Source: Bradyrhizobium sp. CER78
Lineage (GTDB): Bacteria; Pseudomonadota; Alphaproteobacteria; Rhizobiales; Xanthobacteraceae
DNA length: 64,000 nucleotides
Assembly: GCF_029846235.1 (NCBI RefSeq)
Contig: NZ_JARVWP010000023.1
Location: 1-64,000 of the forward strand
Direction: 5' to 3'
Shown here: in pieces, positions 45,374 to 53,414 of the stretch
Layout of the letters: every line of letters starts with the position of its first letter
How positions within the stretch are numbered: position 1 is the first letter of the stretch
Notes under the pieces: model-generated
Told to the model about the DNA's origin: nothing
Database searches by the model: none
Seen by the model: only the letters and a program-made list of their open reading frames with translations
Translations under genes and position numbers: made by a program

Positions 45374-46108
45374 TTACTTGCTGAGCCGGATAGCGGCGTT
45401 CTCGGTCAGGACGACCGGCGTCTGCTGTTTGATGCGGCGATCGATATCGACGCGGACGTGGCGGCGGACTATCAGTGCGCGCAGGCGCGCGAGACCGTTC
45501 GGGCTCCACTCGTCGTTGGTGCGGCTGAGTGCGGCGACGACCTCGCCCCACGTCAGCGTTCCGTCGGTGGATCGGAAGGCTTCGCCGAGGCGGATGTAGT
45601 CCTCGGCCGAAACCGTAGTGAAGCGGTCGATCCGGATCAGCCGCGCGTTGGCCAGGCGATGGCCTTCGGCAAGATATTTTTCTGCGGTCAGAATGCGGAA
45701 TCTCCAACCGCGGAGTGCGCAAACCCGGCGAGCGAGCCGCAGCTTATATTCGTAGTACGGATCCCGGCGAGCCTCGGCCTCCCTCTTCTTGATCTCGATG
45801 ATTTCGATGGCGGTGTCGGCGAGGTCGCGCTCCACGTCAGGAAAGTAGTAAAGAATGCTGCCGTCGCTCATGTGGAATTCCATGCGCATCGGCTGCGTCA
45901 TGAACGAGCGCACGTTCCAGTCTGCCTCGCAGACCCAAACGAAGTGGCGCTCGGTAATCCCTTCCCAAGGGAGCGCGATGCCCGCCTTGAGGGAGGGGAA
46001 TTCGCCGGTAGGGATCTTCAGCACCGCTTGGATGACCGTGCGGAGAGGGCCGCCGCCGCGGGCGCGTACGATCCGGACGAACTCGAGCTTGAGTCTCTTC
46101 GTGCTCAT
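45374..46108 (-). CDS. tnsA: TnsA-like transposon endonuclease
   Basis: A 244-residue PD-(D/E)XK nuclease that would cut the 5' strands at the element ends, working with TnsB for cut-and-paste transposition. Putative active-site residues are Glu53 (ITERHF), Asp91 (YYFPDVERD) and Glu105-X-Lys107 (IEIIEIKKRE). The C-terminal winged helix (LTWGEVVAALSR...GLARLRALIVRRHVRVDID) is the TnsC-binding type. The start at 46,108 (MSTKRLKLEF) is chosen because upstream residues are unlike the family. First gene of the tns run; the gap to tnsB is 194 bp. Confidence 0.85.
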   Translation of the reverse strand: MSTKRLKLEFVRIVRARGGGPLRTVIQAVLKIPTGEFPSLKAGIALPWEGITERHFVWVCEADWNVRSFMTQPMRMEFHMSDGSILYYFPDVERDLADTAIEIIEIKKREAEARRDPYYEYKLRLARRVCALRGWRFRILTAEKYLAEGHRLANARLIRIDRFTTVSAEDYIRLGEAFRSTDGTLTWGEVVAALSRTNDEWSPNGLARLRALIVRRHVRVDIDRRIKQQTPVVLTENAAIRLSK

Positions 46109-46704
46109 GATCCTAGGTGGCAAAGCTTCGCCGTTCGACGGGAGAGAGGCCCGGCGTCGCGGTGGATCGATTTGTTGTCTGGCGCAGTATTCTCGTTTGA
46201 GGAATCTACGACGGCCTAGATGTCGTTGCGAGAGGTGCGGCTTGGCGCGTCCCAAGTTAGAAGCGTTTTTCTTGGCTCACGCCAAAATTTCGCATAATTT
46301 TGGTCGAAGGAGGCGCGGGACGCGAATGGTGACGGCAGGCGCGTTCGTCGTCAGAACGAAGGACGAGCCAGCAGCAAACTGGATGATCCGTTCGCGGAGC
46401 CTCGGAGCCATCCCGCTTCGTGCGGGTGGAGCTGTTATCGGCTATGCTTGAGATGGTCGCTTGTTCGCGGAGTTATGTCGGCGATCTGCGGCGTTCATTC
46501 CAGTCTGCCCTATTGGGAAGTTGCGAACTGATCCCTACTTGCCGCTTGTTAGCATTCTCGCGACCTTACAGATCGGTTCGGCGCAACTCGAAGGGTAGAG
46601 TTGCTCGCCTTATGGCTGGCTGCTGGAGGCATTGATTCATGCCCACCTTCGTCGCATGAACCACGTGACGGGCACGTTCTGACTTGGCTTCGGGCAAGCC
46701 GCTC
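46109..46704. other. Non-coding stretch upstream of tnsA
   Basis: About 600 bp with no supported gene. It contains an A/T-rich patch near 46,260-46,300 (around TTTTTCTTGG and AAAATTTCGCATAATTTT) that may hold the tns promoter. None of the four end-type repeats found at 36.1 kb recurs here, so the second element end is not evident. Confidence 0.4.
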
Positions 46705-47076
46705 TTATGCTTCACTATTGCCGATCAACCAGCGTTTCAGTCCAGCCGAGCATTTGACGGACTGTAGCGTAAACTCGATGTCGGCATTAGTGATGAGCCT
46801 CTGCCACGTGCCAGAGCGAAAGGCGACCAGGTACGCTCGCGTCACGTTCCACCTGATGCTGAAGACCTTTCTGCCTTCCCAAATGTCGACCATTTGCTCG
46901 GTCGTGAACCCTGTACACCAGATCGTCAAGCCGCTAATTCTTGCCTCGTTCACGCGGTGGAAGTAGCCCCGTTCCGGGTTCGCGATAATCCTCTGACGGC
47001 CAATATGGCTTAGGATGCGCAGCGAGGCATCGCGCAGTTGTATCGCCGCTGCGATTCGAGTCCCGGAAGCCATCAT
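46705..47076 (-). CDS. Hypothetical protein, 123 aa
   Basis: A small basic protein (RIAAAIQLRDASLRILSHIGRQRIIANPERGYFHRVNEARISGLTIW) with mixed helix/strand character. The start at 47,076 follows GGGAG at a good distance. It lies 58 bp downstream of an HTH gene in the same direction, so they are probably cotranscribed. I do not recognise the family. Confidence 0.5.
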   Translation of the reverse strand: MMASGTRIAAAIQLRDASLRILSHIGRQRIIANPERGYFHRVNEARISGLTIWCTGFTTEQMVDIWEGRKVFSIRWNVTRAYLVAFRSGTWQRLITNADIEFTLQSVKCSAGLKRWLIGNSEA

Positions 47077-47134
47077 GATCGTCTCCCTTGCTTGATAGGG
47101 AAGGAGCCCCGCCGCTCCTCGGTAAGCTGCGGGC

Positions 47135-47563
47135 TCAGCGTTTAGCAGGTGTTGGCGGGTTTCGGTCCGCTGCTGCTGCAATGCTTCTTAGCCTCATTTC
47201 ATTGATGCGGCGTTCAGCAATAGAGCGGGCAGACGGGCCTTCATTCTGTTCGATTCGGTCGAGTAGTCGCTCTCTGCAGACGATCCAGCGGTTTGCAACT
47301 TTGTGTCCTATCGGCTGTCTCTTCGCAGCAACCTTCTTGCATTCCTTTCGCACCGTTTCGTCGCTACATCGCCAAACGTCTGCGGCTTCCTTGAGAGTAA
47401 GCGCACGACCATAAAGAATTTGAGCGACCACGTCGTTGTCTCTCGTGAGCTGACGAAGGTCGGTCATAATCTGCTTAAGATTGAGAGTGATCCGGCTCAG
47501 AATGGGATCTTCGATCATCGGATCCTGAAATGGATCTTGCGCAGGATGTTCATTGATCTTCAT
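47135..47563 (-). CDS. HTH (excisionase-like) DNA-binding protein
   Basis: A 142-residue protein with a central winged-HTH of the MerR/excisionase type at about residues 55-105: RALTLKEAADVWRCSDETVRKECKKVAAKRQPIGHKVANRWIV, followed by RERLLDRIE. Such proteins act as excisionases or small regulators in mobile elements. ATG at 47,563 is used; a GTG two codons earlier lies closer to an AAGGA site. Confidence 0.65.
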   Translation of the reverse strand: MKINEHPAQDPFQDPMIEDPILSRITLNLKQIMTDLRQLTRDNDVVAQILYGRALTLKEAADVWRCSDETVRKECKKVAAKRQPIGHKVANRWIVCRERLLDRIEQNEGPSARSIAERRINEMRLRSIAAAADRNPPTPAKR

Positions 47564-47578
47564 CGTCACTGCATCCTT

Positions 47579-48049
47579 CTAGCCAAGCTCCGCCATTCGC
47601 CGGGATGTCCTGGCGTCGGGCGAATGAGTGGAAAGTGGGACTAGGGAGAACAACCTCGGGCGAATAGGCCTTGCTTTCGCGAGGCGCGCCTGTACGCTCC
47701 GGATGTCTCGTTGGGTGTCCTTCCGAGGTTCCTCTCTGGTTGGTCTCTGATGAACGGGCGGTCCTGGCTGAAACAGGGCCGCCTTTCGTCGTTTGAACGT
47801 CCTCGATCGTCGGTTACCGATCCCACAGGACACCTCGTTCCGAATGGAATTACGTGAGCCTTGTGGGAAGCTATCGGCGGTGCCTTCTAGAGGTGTGCGT
47901 AACCTCCATTCTGTTGCCAAGTAGATAGTGACTCGTTCTGCCAGCGACTCAAGCGGATTCTGAGCAGGGAGATTGTACTCGGTCGCGCCTCTCACGTACC
48001 GGAGCGGATGATCTGTTAGGTCATTCTCGATGTGGTCGGTATTGTGCAA
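47579..48049 (-). CDS. Doubtful hypothetical ORF, 156 aa
   Basis: The N-terminal third (NDLTDHPLRYVRGATEYNLPAQNPLESLAERVTIYLATEWRLRTPLEG) looks protein-like, but the rest is Arg/Pro-rich and resembles an out-of-frame reading. No clear ribosome site and no known family. It may be a remnant whose true frame is broken around 47,880. Confidence 0.25.
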   Translation of the reverse strand: MHNTDHIENDLTDHPLRYVRGATEYNLPAQNPLESLAERVTIYLATEWRLRTPLEGTADSFPQGSRNSIRNEVSCGIGNRRSRTFKRRKAALFQPGPPVHQRPTREEPRKDTQRDIRSVQARLAKARPIRPRLFSLVPLSTHSPDARTSRRMAELG

Positions 48050-48677
48050 TTGCCTGCTTTGGACGATCGTTTGACTTTCGCGTTGCTCGTTCGAAACGCG
48101 AATCCTAGAAAATTTGGTGGCTTCTGGTTCGCCCCACCACTTTCGTTTTGTTCCGAATGATTCAAGGGTTCGAGGGGTTAGGATTCGCTAGGTAGATTGT
48201 AGGCGTCGGGTGACTCGATGAAATCTAGAGGGCTGACACAGAACGATGTGCTAAGGACTCAGTGTTCAAGGATTTGTCGATTGGGCCCAAGGAATCGACT
48301 AGCTGAAATCTGCCGACTTGCATCCTAGTAATGGGATCGCCCGGTGAGGTCGAGCGTGCTTGCTGAGGAAGAGTTGGGCGTAGCCGGACGGAGCGAAGAA
48401 GCGAGAGTATTCGGTTCAACAGATCTCACCTTCTTTACCTGCTCACGGGGATGTGAATGCTATCAGCCTCGATTCGTTGGCGAGGCCAGTGCTTAGGCGC
48501 CAGGGAGTTGTCGTGTCCATCGTACCGGAAAAGGCCCACCGTACGGCTTGGAACAATGGGGGTATGTCGAACCCGTGAGAGCTGCCTGCCTCATGGACAC
48601 GGAAGGGCTGATACCAAACCGCAGTAGGCGCGGCATAGGGGAGCGAAAAAACGTCGATTGCTTCAGCGGTTTGGACC
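48050..48677. other. Non-coding stretch with a 10-bp inverted repeat
   Basis: About 630 bp without a gene. GCGAATCCTA at 48,098-48,107 and its exact complement at 48,179-48,188 could close a hairpin or mark the ends of a small 91-bp insertion. Another small hairpin (CGCGTT/AACGCG, 48,080-48,100) lies next to it. Nothing else was recognised. Confidence 0.4.
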
Positions 48678-49256
48678 TCACGTCAGATGGCGAATCTTGC
48701 GCGCACGGCCCAATAGGGTCGAATTGTTGCGCCAATTGTCTACGTGCGCTGGATAGATTTCGACAAATTTGTCTTGAAGCCAATCGTAACGTCGGCAAGC
48801 CACGCTAAGATTGTCTCTAATGAATGCTCGAACGATGTGGACGTCCTGCAGTGCGCTAGGAACTGGCACCGAGTTACCACGTGAGTGGTCGGGACAGGCG
48901 GTGAGGAGCCGGTTTCCGCTACTGAATAGCTGTCCTTTGGCTCCGCATATCGCGCAAGTGCAAGCCGACCGCGCCTCGGCCAGCTCAATTGCTTCATTGA
49001 TCATGCGCTCCACGGAAGTGGGAATCGAGGCGTCGGCCTTCCAATAGACCTTCAGGCAACCGCGCCCTTCTAGGATCTGTACGAAATAAATCGGATATCC
49101 CGCTGCAGCTGCAGAAACGCGCTCGACAAGCTTGCTTACGATGTCGCACCATCCATCATGGCAGACGGGATAGCCAGGCGAAGCCGCAATGCCACGAAAC
49201 CTCCGAACGAACACTTCCGGATGGAGATTGACGAGATCCTGCTGCCAGTTCTTCAT
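48678..49256 (-). CDS. Conserved hypothetical protein with a CxxC/CxxH zinc-finger-like motif
   Basis: A 192-residue protein. The N-terminal part reads LHPEVFVRRFRGIAASPGYPVCHDGWCDIVSKLVERV, and the middle has CTCAICGAKGQLFSSGNRLLTACPDH, a likely zinc site of CxxC and CxxxH type. Similar proteins occur in plasmids, phages and genomic islands of rhizobia with unknown function. The ATG at 49,256 (GGGAGAA upstream) overlaps the previous gene's stop by one base (TGATG), so it is the third gene of a coupled trio. Confidence 0.6.
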   Translation of the reverse strand: MKNWQQDLVNLHPEVFVRRFRGIAASPGYPVCHDGWCDIVSKLVERVSAAAAGYPIYFVQILEGRGCLKVYWKADASIPTSVERMINEAIELAEARSACTCAICGAKGQLFSSGNRLLTACPDHSRGNSVPVPSALQDVHIVRAFIRDNLSVACRRYDWLQDKFVEIYPAHVDNWRNNSTLLGRARKIRHLT

Positions 49257-49564
49257 CAACGAGTTCTCCCGCTAGAGGAGGAGGGCGCCGAATAACGTGG
49301 TGCGGGACGGCCTTCGATCCGTCCACCGGCCCGTGTTTCCGCGCCGAGCGGACGCGAGAGTTCAAGGGTGCGTACACCCTTCCAAACGAGAGCGCATACA
49401 GCTTTCATCGGACTGAGGTCCCGAATTGTGAGCAGCCTCTTACCCTGCAGGGCGCGTTGGAGTGCGGCCTTGCTGGAACTATCGACCGGGTGGCCACGAA
49501 GCTTGGGGACGAAAGGCAGCGGATGCTGGTGGACTGGCAATCGCTGCCAACTCTGCTCGATCAT
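49256..49564 (-). CDS. Small protein related to the C-terminus of the upstream gene
   Basis: A 102-residue protein. Residues about 45-85 (RLLTIRDLSPMKAVCALVWKGVRTLELSRPLGAETRAGGR) resemble the C-terminal segment of the 234-residue protein encoded immediately upstream (HLTVQSLAKI...PMPLLGALVSQGVLAIDPAKPLGP). This suggests duplication of a winged-helix-like unit. The ATG at 49,564 overlaps the upstream stop by 4 bp, so both are translated together. Function unknown. Confidence 0.55.
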   Translation of the reverse strand: MIEQSWQRLPVHQHPLPFVPKLRGHPVDSSSKAALQRALQGKRLLTIRDLSPMKAVCALVWKGVRTLELSRPLGAETRAGGRIEGRPAPRYSAPSSSSGRTR

Positions 49565-50265
49565 TGGCCGGCCTTTCCGAACCAGTTCAATCCCATGGCA
49601 ATTGGCCAGCGATCGCACCTCCGACCAACGACGGAATGGGGACCGAGCGGCTTCGCCGGATCGATGGCGAGCACACCCTGAGAGACTAGCGCACCGAGCA
49701 ACGGCATCGGATCTCGTAGTCCAACGATCTTAGCTAACGATTGGACAGTGAGATGCTGACGGGCAGCCAAAACGCGATCGACGGACGCTCTCAACGGCGG
49801 CGGCACCCGATGCTCGCGAAAGCTCCAGAGGTGGCGCGTGTTGCTTGCGCGGGGCTCACTATCAATAACGGCAGAATCAATTTCAATAAGGTTCAGTTCG
49901 TGGCTTTGAAGGGCAAGCAGCAACAAGCCTTCGCCGTCGAGGCTTCTAAATGGGCGTTGGTCGATGAGGTCGAACGCAGCGCGTTCGCCGTCGTCCAGAT
50001 CGGCTACGAACATTTCGAGTGGGACTTCGCGACCTGAATAGGGAAGGGAGGTACGAAATTCGAGCGCTGTGACGTGCGGGTCGAGTAGAAGCTGAATACC
50101 GAACTCGTCCAATCTCGACAAAGACGTCGGGAGGCCCTTGGGGGCATCTGGATATTGAGTTTGAGCAGAGCGAGTTCGTTCGATTGGACTCACCCGGAAG
50201 TCCGGTTGGGATTTGTCGTTGCGGGCAGCGCGCCCGATAGCAGGTGTAACCAATTTTTTCGGCAT
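49561..50265 (-). CDS. TnsA-C-terminus-like hypothetical protein
   Basis: A 234-residue protein. Residues 50-135 have a strand-rich pattern (FRTSLPYSGREVPLEMFVADLDDGERAAFDLIDQRP), reminiscent of a PD-(D/E)XK core but without a clear E-X-K. Residues 136-215 (IDSEPRASNTRHLWSFREHRVPPPLRASVDRVLAARQHLTVQSLAK) resemble the C-terminal half of TnsA-like endonucleases. It may be an inactive nuclease-fold protein; this rests on pattern memory. The start at 50,265 follows GGAGGAG. It is the first gene of a coupled trio with a promoter and large palindrome upstream. Confidence 0.55.
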   Translation of the reverse strand: MPKKLVTPAIGRAARNDKSQPDFRVSPIERTRSAQTQYPDAPKGLPTSLSRLDEFGIQLLLDPHVTALEFRTSLPYSGREVPLEMFVADLDDGERAAFDLIDQRPFRSLDGEGLLLLALQSHELNLIEIDSAVIDSEPRASNTRHLWSFREHRVPPPLRASVDRVLAARQHLTVQSLAKIVGLRDPMPLLGALVSQGVLAIDPAKPLGPHSVVGRRCDRWPIAMGLNWFGKAGQ

Positions 50266-50328
50266 CGTGGTCGCTCCTCCTCCGGACAGTCGTCGTCCTT
50301 TCGAGGATCTGATCGAAGACCGATTGAA

Positions 50329-50390
50329 GCTAAACATCCCACGACGTTCTAAGTCAATAGATAGCTAGATAGCGAGCTATCTAGCTATCT
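50329..50390 (-). promoter_or_regulatory. Leftward promoter with a perfect 32-bp palindromic operator
   Basis: Minus-strand -35 TTGACT (50,357-50,352) with a weak -10 TTTAGC 17 bp on. Directly upstream of the -35, positions 50,359-50,390 form a perfect palindrome: AGATAGCTAGATAGC, GA, then its exact complement. The same half-sites recur before the RHH gene and at 56.0 kb. Confidence 0.65.
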
Positions 50391-50506
50391 AGATATCGAT
50401 CCCAGTGAAAATCTGTCTCCAGTCCCTTCAAATCGCGACTTGTGGATGCCCTGGAAACGAGCCGTATTCTGACTTTCCCCTTGTCTTCCAAGGTGTTAAC
50501 TGGTTG

Positions 50507-50522
50507 CGATAGCTGGCTATCT
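50507..50522. promoter_or_regulatory. Operator-like palindrome before the RHH gene
   Basis: CGATAGC-TG-GCTATCT repeats the GATAGC/GCTATC half-sites of the 50,359-50,390 palindrome with the same 2-bp centre. It lies 35 bp before the RHH start codon, in the expected place for autoregulation. Confidence 0.6.
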
Positions 50523-50557
50523 GCAGCCTCCCGATTCCGTCCAGGAGAAAAAAGTCG

Positions 50558-50749
50558 GTGCAAAAGCCCAAAGAAAAGGCATCCCCCGCTCGTAAGCGAG
50601 CCGATGGGCGTCGACAAATGTTGATCTACCTCTCAAGGGAGGTCATTACAGAGCTTAAGCAGGCGGCGCTCGATCGCGAACGGCCTGCTTACGAATTGGC
50701 CGAGTCCGCGATCAGGGATTGGCTTTCGCGGCACAAGCGGAAGAAATAG
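50558..50749 (+). CDS. Ribbon-helix-helix DNA-binding regulator
   Basis: A 63-residue protein. Basic N-terminal tail, then a beta strand RQMLIYLSREVITELKQAALDRERPAYELAESAIRDWLSRH, the ribbon-helix-helix pattern of CopG/ParD-like dimeric repressors. The GTG start at 50,558 follows AGGAG. Repeated palindromic operators before its own gene and before two leftward operons make it the likely regulator of the module. No toxin partner is directly adjacent. Confidence 0.75.
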   Translation: MQKPKEKASPARKRADGRRQMLIYLSREVITELKQAALDRERPAYELAESAIRDWLSRHKRKK

Positions 50750-50973
50750 GTAGCTTTCGAGTTCGGTAACTTATCTAGACGACCCCCGATCGGGACGGGC
50801 GGAGCAGTCGCTAGAGCGAGAATACGGTTCATCTTCGACTTAGATAGGCGTCGTTGTATGAGCGATGCTCATGGGGCGCCGAGTGTACCGGCGCGTACGA
50901 CAGGTCGATCAGCGGCTGGTGAGGGCGCAACGAACCGATTGTGCAGACTCGAACTCTATCGCGATTTCTGTGA

Positions 50974-51327
50974 TCACGTTGAGGTAGTCGTCGCATCGTC
51001 CGCTCGGTCTCCGAGCCGGTAGACTCGATTCCAGGTGCGCGCCCATTTGCGGTTGCGGTCAAGCCAGATCAATGGTGAGGTGCGAATTGTCGCGGTGTCA
51101 TAGAGCTGCGGATGCCCGGTGACGCGTCCCAACAATACGAGGACCCTTGGCCAAGGATCTCGTTCGCGCTTGAACCGCAACACAGTCGTGCGCCAGCCCT
51201 CGAGCAGAGGGGCGCAGGCGAGTTCGGGCGACGACGGTTCTCCGCCCTTCAGATAAGATTCGAAGTCGCGCTTCAACTTTGCCGCGGTATCACGATCCTC
51301 TGAGGGCATGTGGAAGGTCCCAATCAT
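50974..51327 (-). CDS. DUF6634-like small protein (copy 2)
   Basis: A 117-residue protein with the pattern SSPELACAPLLEGWRTTVLR, then VTGHPQLYD and SPLIWLDRNRKWARTWNRVYRLGDRAD. This matches, from memory, the small rhizobial family DUF6634. It is a clear paralogue of the gene just upstream. The start is ATG at 51,327, or 51,309. Last gene of the ATPase operon; function unknown. Confidence 0.65.
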   Translation of the reverse strand: MIGTFHMPSEDRDTAAKLKRDFESYLKGGEPSSPELACAPLLEGWRTTVLRFKRERDPWPRVLVLLGRVTGHPQLYDTATIRTSPLIWLDRNRKWARTWNRVYRLGDRADDATTTST

Positions 51328-51342
51328 TTGTCCGACTTGGCG

Positions 51343-51675
51343 CTAACCCGCTACGTCGGACCGGCTTCCGAGTCGGTAGAGACGATGCTTGGTTCTCGCC
51401 CATTTTTCATTGCGGTCGAGCCATACCAGTATTGTCATCGTAACCAGAACTTCGTCGGTTAGCCCGGGACGTTTGGCGACATGGCCACTGAGCGACATGG
51501 CGTCCTTGAACAACACCGAGGATGCTGTCTCGATTCTTTCGTACACAAGGTTCACACACCACCGCTCTAGGAGAGGGGCGCTTGCAAGCTCAACCGGTCT
51601 GGGTCCTTGGCCCTTGAGATAGCGCTCGATATCCAGTCTAAGCACTCGGTCGAAATGGTCCTGTACAAGCGACAT
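51343..51675 (-). CDS. DUF6634-like small protein (copy 1)
   Basis: A 110-residue protein sharing RPVELASAPLLERW, the GHVAKRPGLTDEVLVTM region and LVWLDRNEKWARTKHRLYRLGSRSD with the next gene. Its ATG follows the ATPase stop with no gap, so it is probably translated with it and may bind it. Function unknown. Confidence 0.68.
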   Translation of the reverse strand: MSLVQDHFDRVLRLDIERYLKGQGPRPVELASAPLLERWCVNLVYERIETASSVLFKDAMSLSGHVAKRPGLTDEVLVTMTILVWLDRNEKWARTKHRLYRLGSRSDVAG

Positions 51676-53058
51676 TCAGTGCCTCACCGCAGTGGCATTG
51701 CGCGCCTCAATGGTGGCTGCAACGATTTTCTGCAGCTTGCGGATGCTGAATCCGGCCCGTTCCCAGGACCGGGCAATTAAGTCGAGTTCATCATAGGCAA
51801 GCGGCCAAATGAATGCCTGGTCGCCGTTCTCGATCGCGAGATCCTGCAATACTTTGGCTGCAAGGAGTGGCAGATCACTCACCCGAGGCGCTGGGATCTT
51901 GATGATACGGAAGCGATCCTGCAACGGGGCGGGCAGGGCATCGATCGAGTTTGCAGTCGCGATATAGGAGATAAAGGACAGGTCCAGCTCGGCATCGAGT
52001 GAGACGTCGCGGTACCTCGCCGCCGTCTCGCTCTCGAGGAATGGCAAAAGGGCGTCCCACAGTCGGCCGTTGTGCGATGAGGTGCCAGCTTTCTCAATCT
52101 CATCGACCATCAGAATCGGGTTGGCGATGCGCATCTGATGGATAGCGCGCACCGGCGCTGAAGGTGTGGTGTTACTCCATGCTTTCGGACTGCCGCCGAA
52201 CATGTTGTCGGAGGCGCTGGCCCCGTCGTAGCGGTAGACGCCGATCCCGAGCAGATCACCGATCCTGCGCACGAGGCGCGACTTGCCGACGCCGGCAGGC
52301 CCGGTCAGAAGCAGAGGTTTGAGCCGTACTGGTTCACCGTTGCCCAGGTTGCGCAGTACGAGGTCGATTGCGGTGGTGGCGTGCGGATACTCGGTCATCA
52401 ACGTGGCGCGCACCCTGCCAAGGTCGCGGGCGACGACCAGCGGCAACCTCAGATCGAGAAGGTCCTTGAAGCTGGACTGCTTATCAAGAGCGGATGCCTT
52501 GTTCTTGGGCATGACGACAAGCCCGGGCTCCGTTGGCTTATCTTGCTGTTCGCTTTTGTTCGGCTCGGGCGTGGTTGGCGGCTCATGCGAGGAGGCATCC
52601 TGATCCCGCGTCTCGAGATAGGCGATGAAAAAGATGCTCCGCGGTTCGTCCTTGAAATCGCCCCTTGCCGCACGCCACCATATGCCGAGGCGCTGAAGCG
52701 CCAGAGGTTTGCATACTTTGGCGATTGGCGAGTCCCATAGGTGCTCAATGGCGTAAGCCAATTGCGGCAACACAACTTCGAAGGTTTTCTGCTTACCGGG
52801 ATCAGCCGCGAGCATGAGCGCCGCGAGCGCCTCCTCGCCGCGGCCAACCGCGAACAAGCGGTCGGCGAGCTTCTCGCAGGCCTGCTTGCTGCGTTCCTTC
52901 CTGCCCGACCAGAAATCGGCCGCAACTTGATCGCGGAAACCTTCGCTGTCGCCAATGCGCGCCCAGAATAGCAGTGCGGCCGGGGGCCAGCCAGACAGAC
53001 ACAGAAGCTCGACCGGCAAAGGCGCCAATACCGAATCGCTTGTTACGTCCTGAGCCAT
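51676..53058 (-). CDS. Lon-like AAA+ ATPase without protease domain
   Basis: A 460-residue protein. Residues 1-200 are a helical domain and a charged linker of unknown kind. Residues 215-455 are an AAA+ module like that of Lon: Walker A GPAGVGKS (253-260), Walker B LMVDE (316-320), sensor 1 in IATANSIDALP and the arginine-finger region LQDRFR. The Lon Ser-Lys protease domain is absent, since the protein ends about 60 residues after the ATPase. It may unfold or remodel a partner, perhaps the two small proteins encoded immediately after it. First 53,058 ATG fits; no strong SD seen. Confidence 0.8.
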   Translation of the reverse strand: MAQDVTSDSVLAPLPVELLCLSGWPPAALLFWARIGDSEGFRDQVAADFWSGRKERSKQACEKLADRLFAVGRGEEALAALMLAADPGKQKTFEVVLPQLAYAIEHLWDSPIAKVCKPLALQRLGIWWRAARGDFKDEPRSIFFIAYLETRDQDASSHEPPTTPEPNKSEQQDKPTEPGLVVMPKNKASALDKQSSFKDLLDLRLPLVVARDLGRVRATLMTEYPHATTAIDLVLRNLGNGEPVRLKPLLLTGPAGVGKSRLVRRIGDLLGIGVYRYDGASASDNMFGGSPKAWSNTTPSAPVRAIHQMRIANPILMVDEIEKAGTSSHNGRLWDALLPFLESETAARYRDVSLDAELDLSFISYIATANSIDALPAPLQDRFRIIKIPAPRVSDLPLLAAKVLQDLAIENGDQAFIWPLAYDELDLIARSWERAGFSIRKLQKIVAATIEARNATAVRH

Positions 53059-53150
53059 TACTCAGTTCCTCGATGGCGCAGGCTTGGCTGCGTATGATCG
53101 CTTTGGTTTAGTACGGCGAGGAGGCCGCGAGGCGTCGCCGAAAAGCCGCA

Positions 53151-53399
53151 TCACAATTTGCTCAGATCGTTCGGTACCTTGCCGAACGAGCAGATGATTT
53201 TGGCGTCCCGAAAATCTCCCGTCGCCGGATCACCCGTCCGGCTGAACGCAAGCGCGCCGACGTAGCCGGGCTTATGCGAAAACGCCTTGGCGCGTATCAC
53301 TGCCGAATTCGGGTTGAAGCACTCGACAGCTTCGCCAGGCAGGATGCCGTTGCAGGTGGCGACGAAGGGCAGGGCGACGTAGTAGGTGACCTCGGACAT
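53151..53399 (-). CDS. Conserved small protein, 82 aa
   Basis: A short protein (SEVTYYVALPFVATCNGILPGEAVECFNPNSAVIRAKAFSHKPGYVGALAFSRTGDPATGDF) with a mostly beta character; similar sequences are found in rhizobial islands. The ATG at 53,399 follows GGGAGG and lies 15 bp after the 287-aa gene. Function unknown. Confidence 0.6.
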   Translation of the reverse strand: MSEVTYYVALPFVATCNGILPGEAVECFNPNSAVIRAKAFSHKPGYVGALAFSRTGDPATGDFRDAKIICSFGKVPNDLSKL

Positions 53400-53414
53400 T
53401 CCAGGACCTCCCAC

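Noticed and set aside
42795..45722. A 975-residue start for TnsB
   Set aside because: The first 180 residues are an out-of-frame reading of tnsA and then an unlikely leader; family-like sequence begins at MSSLDIKKG.
50558..50749. Antitoxin of a classic toxin-antitoxin pair
   Set aside because: No toxin-sized gene lies directly next to it in the same direction; the operator layout favours a regulator of the two leftward operons.
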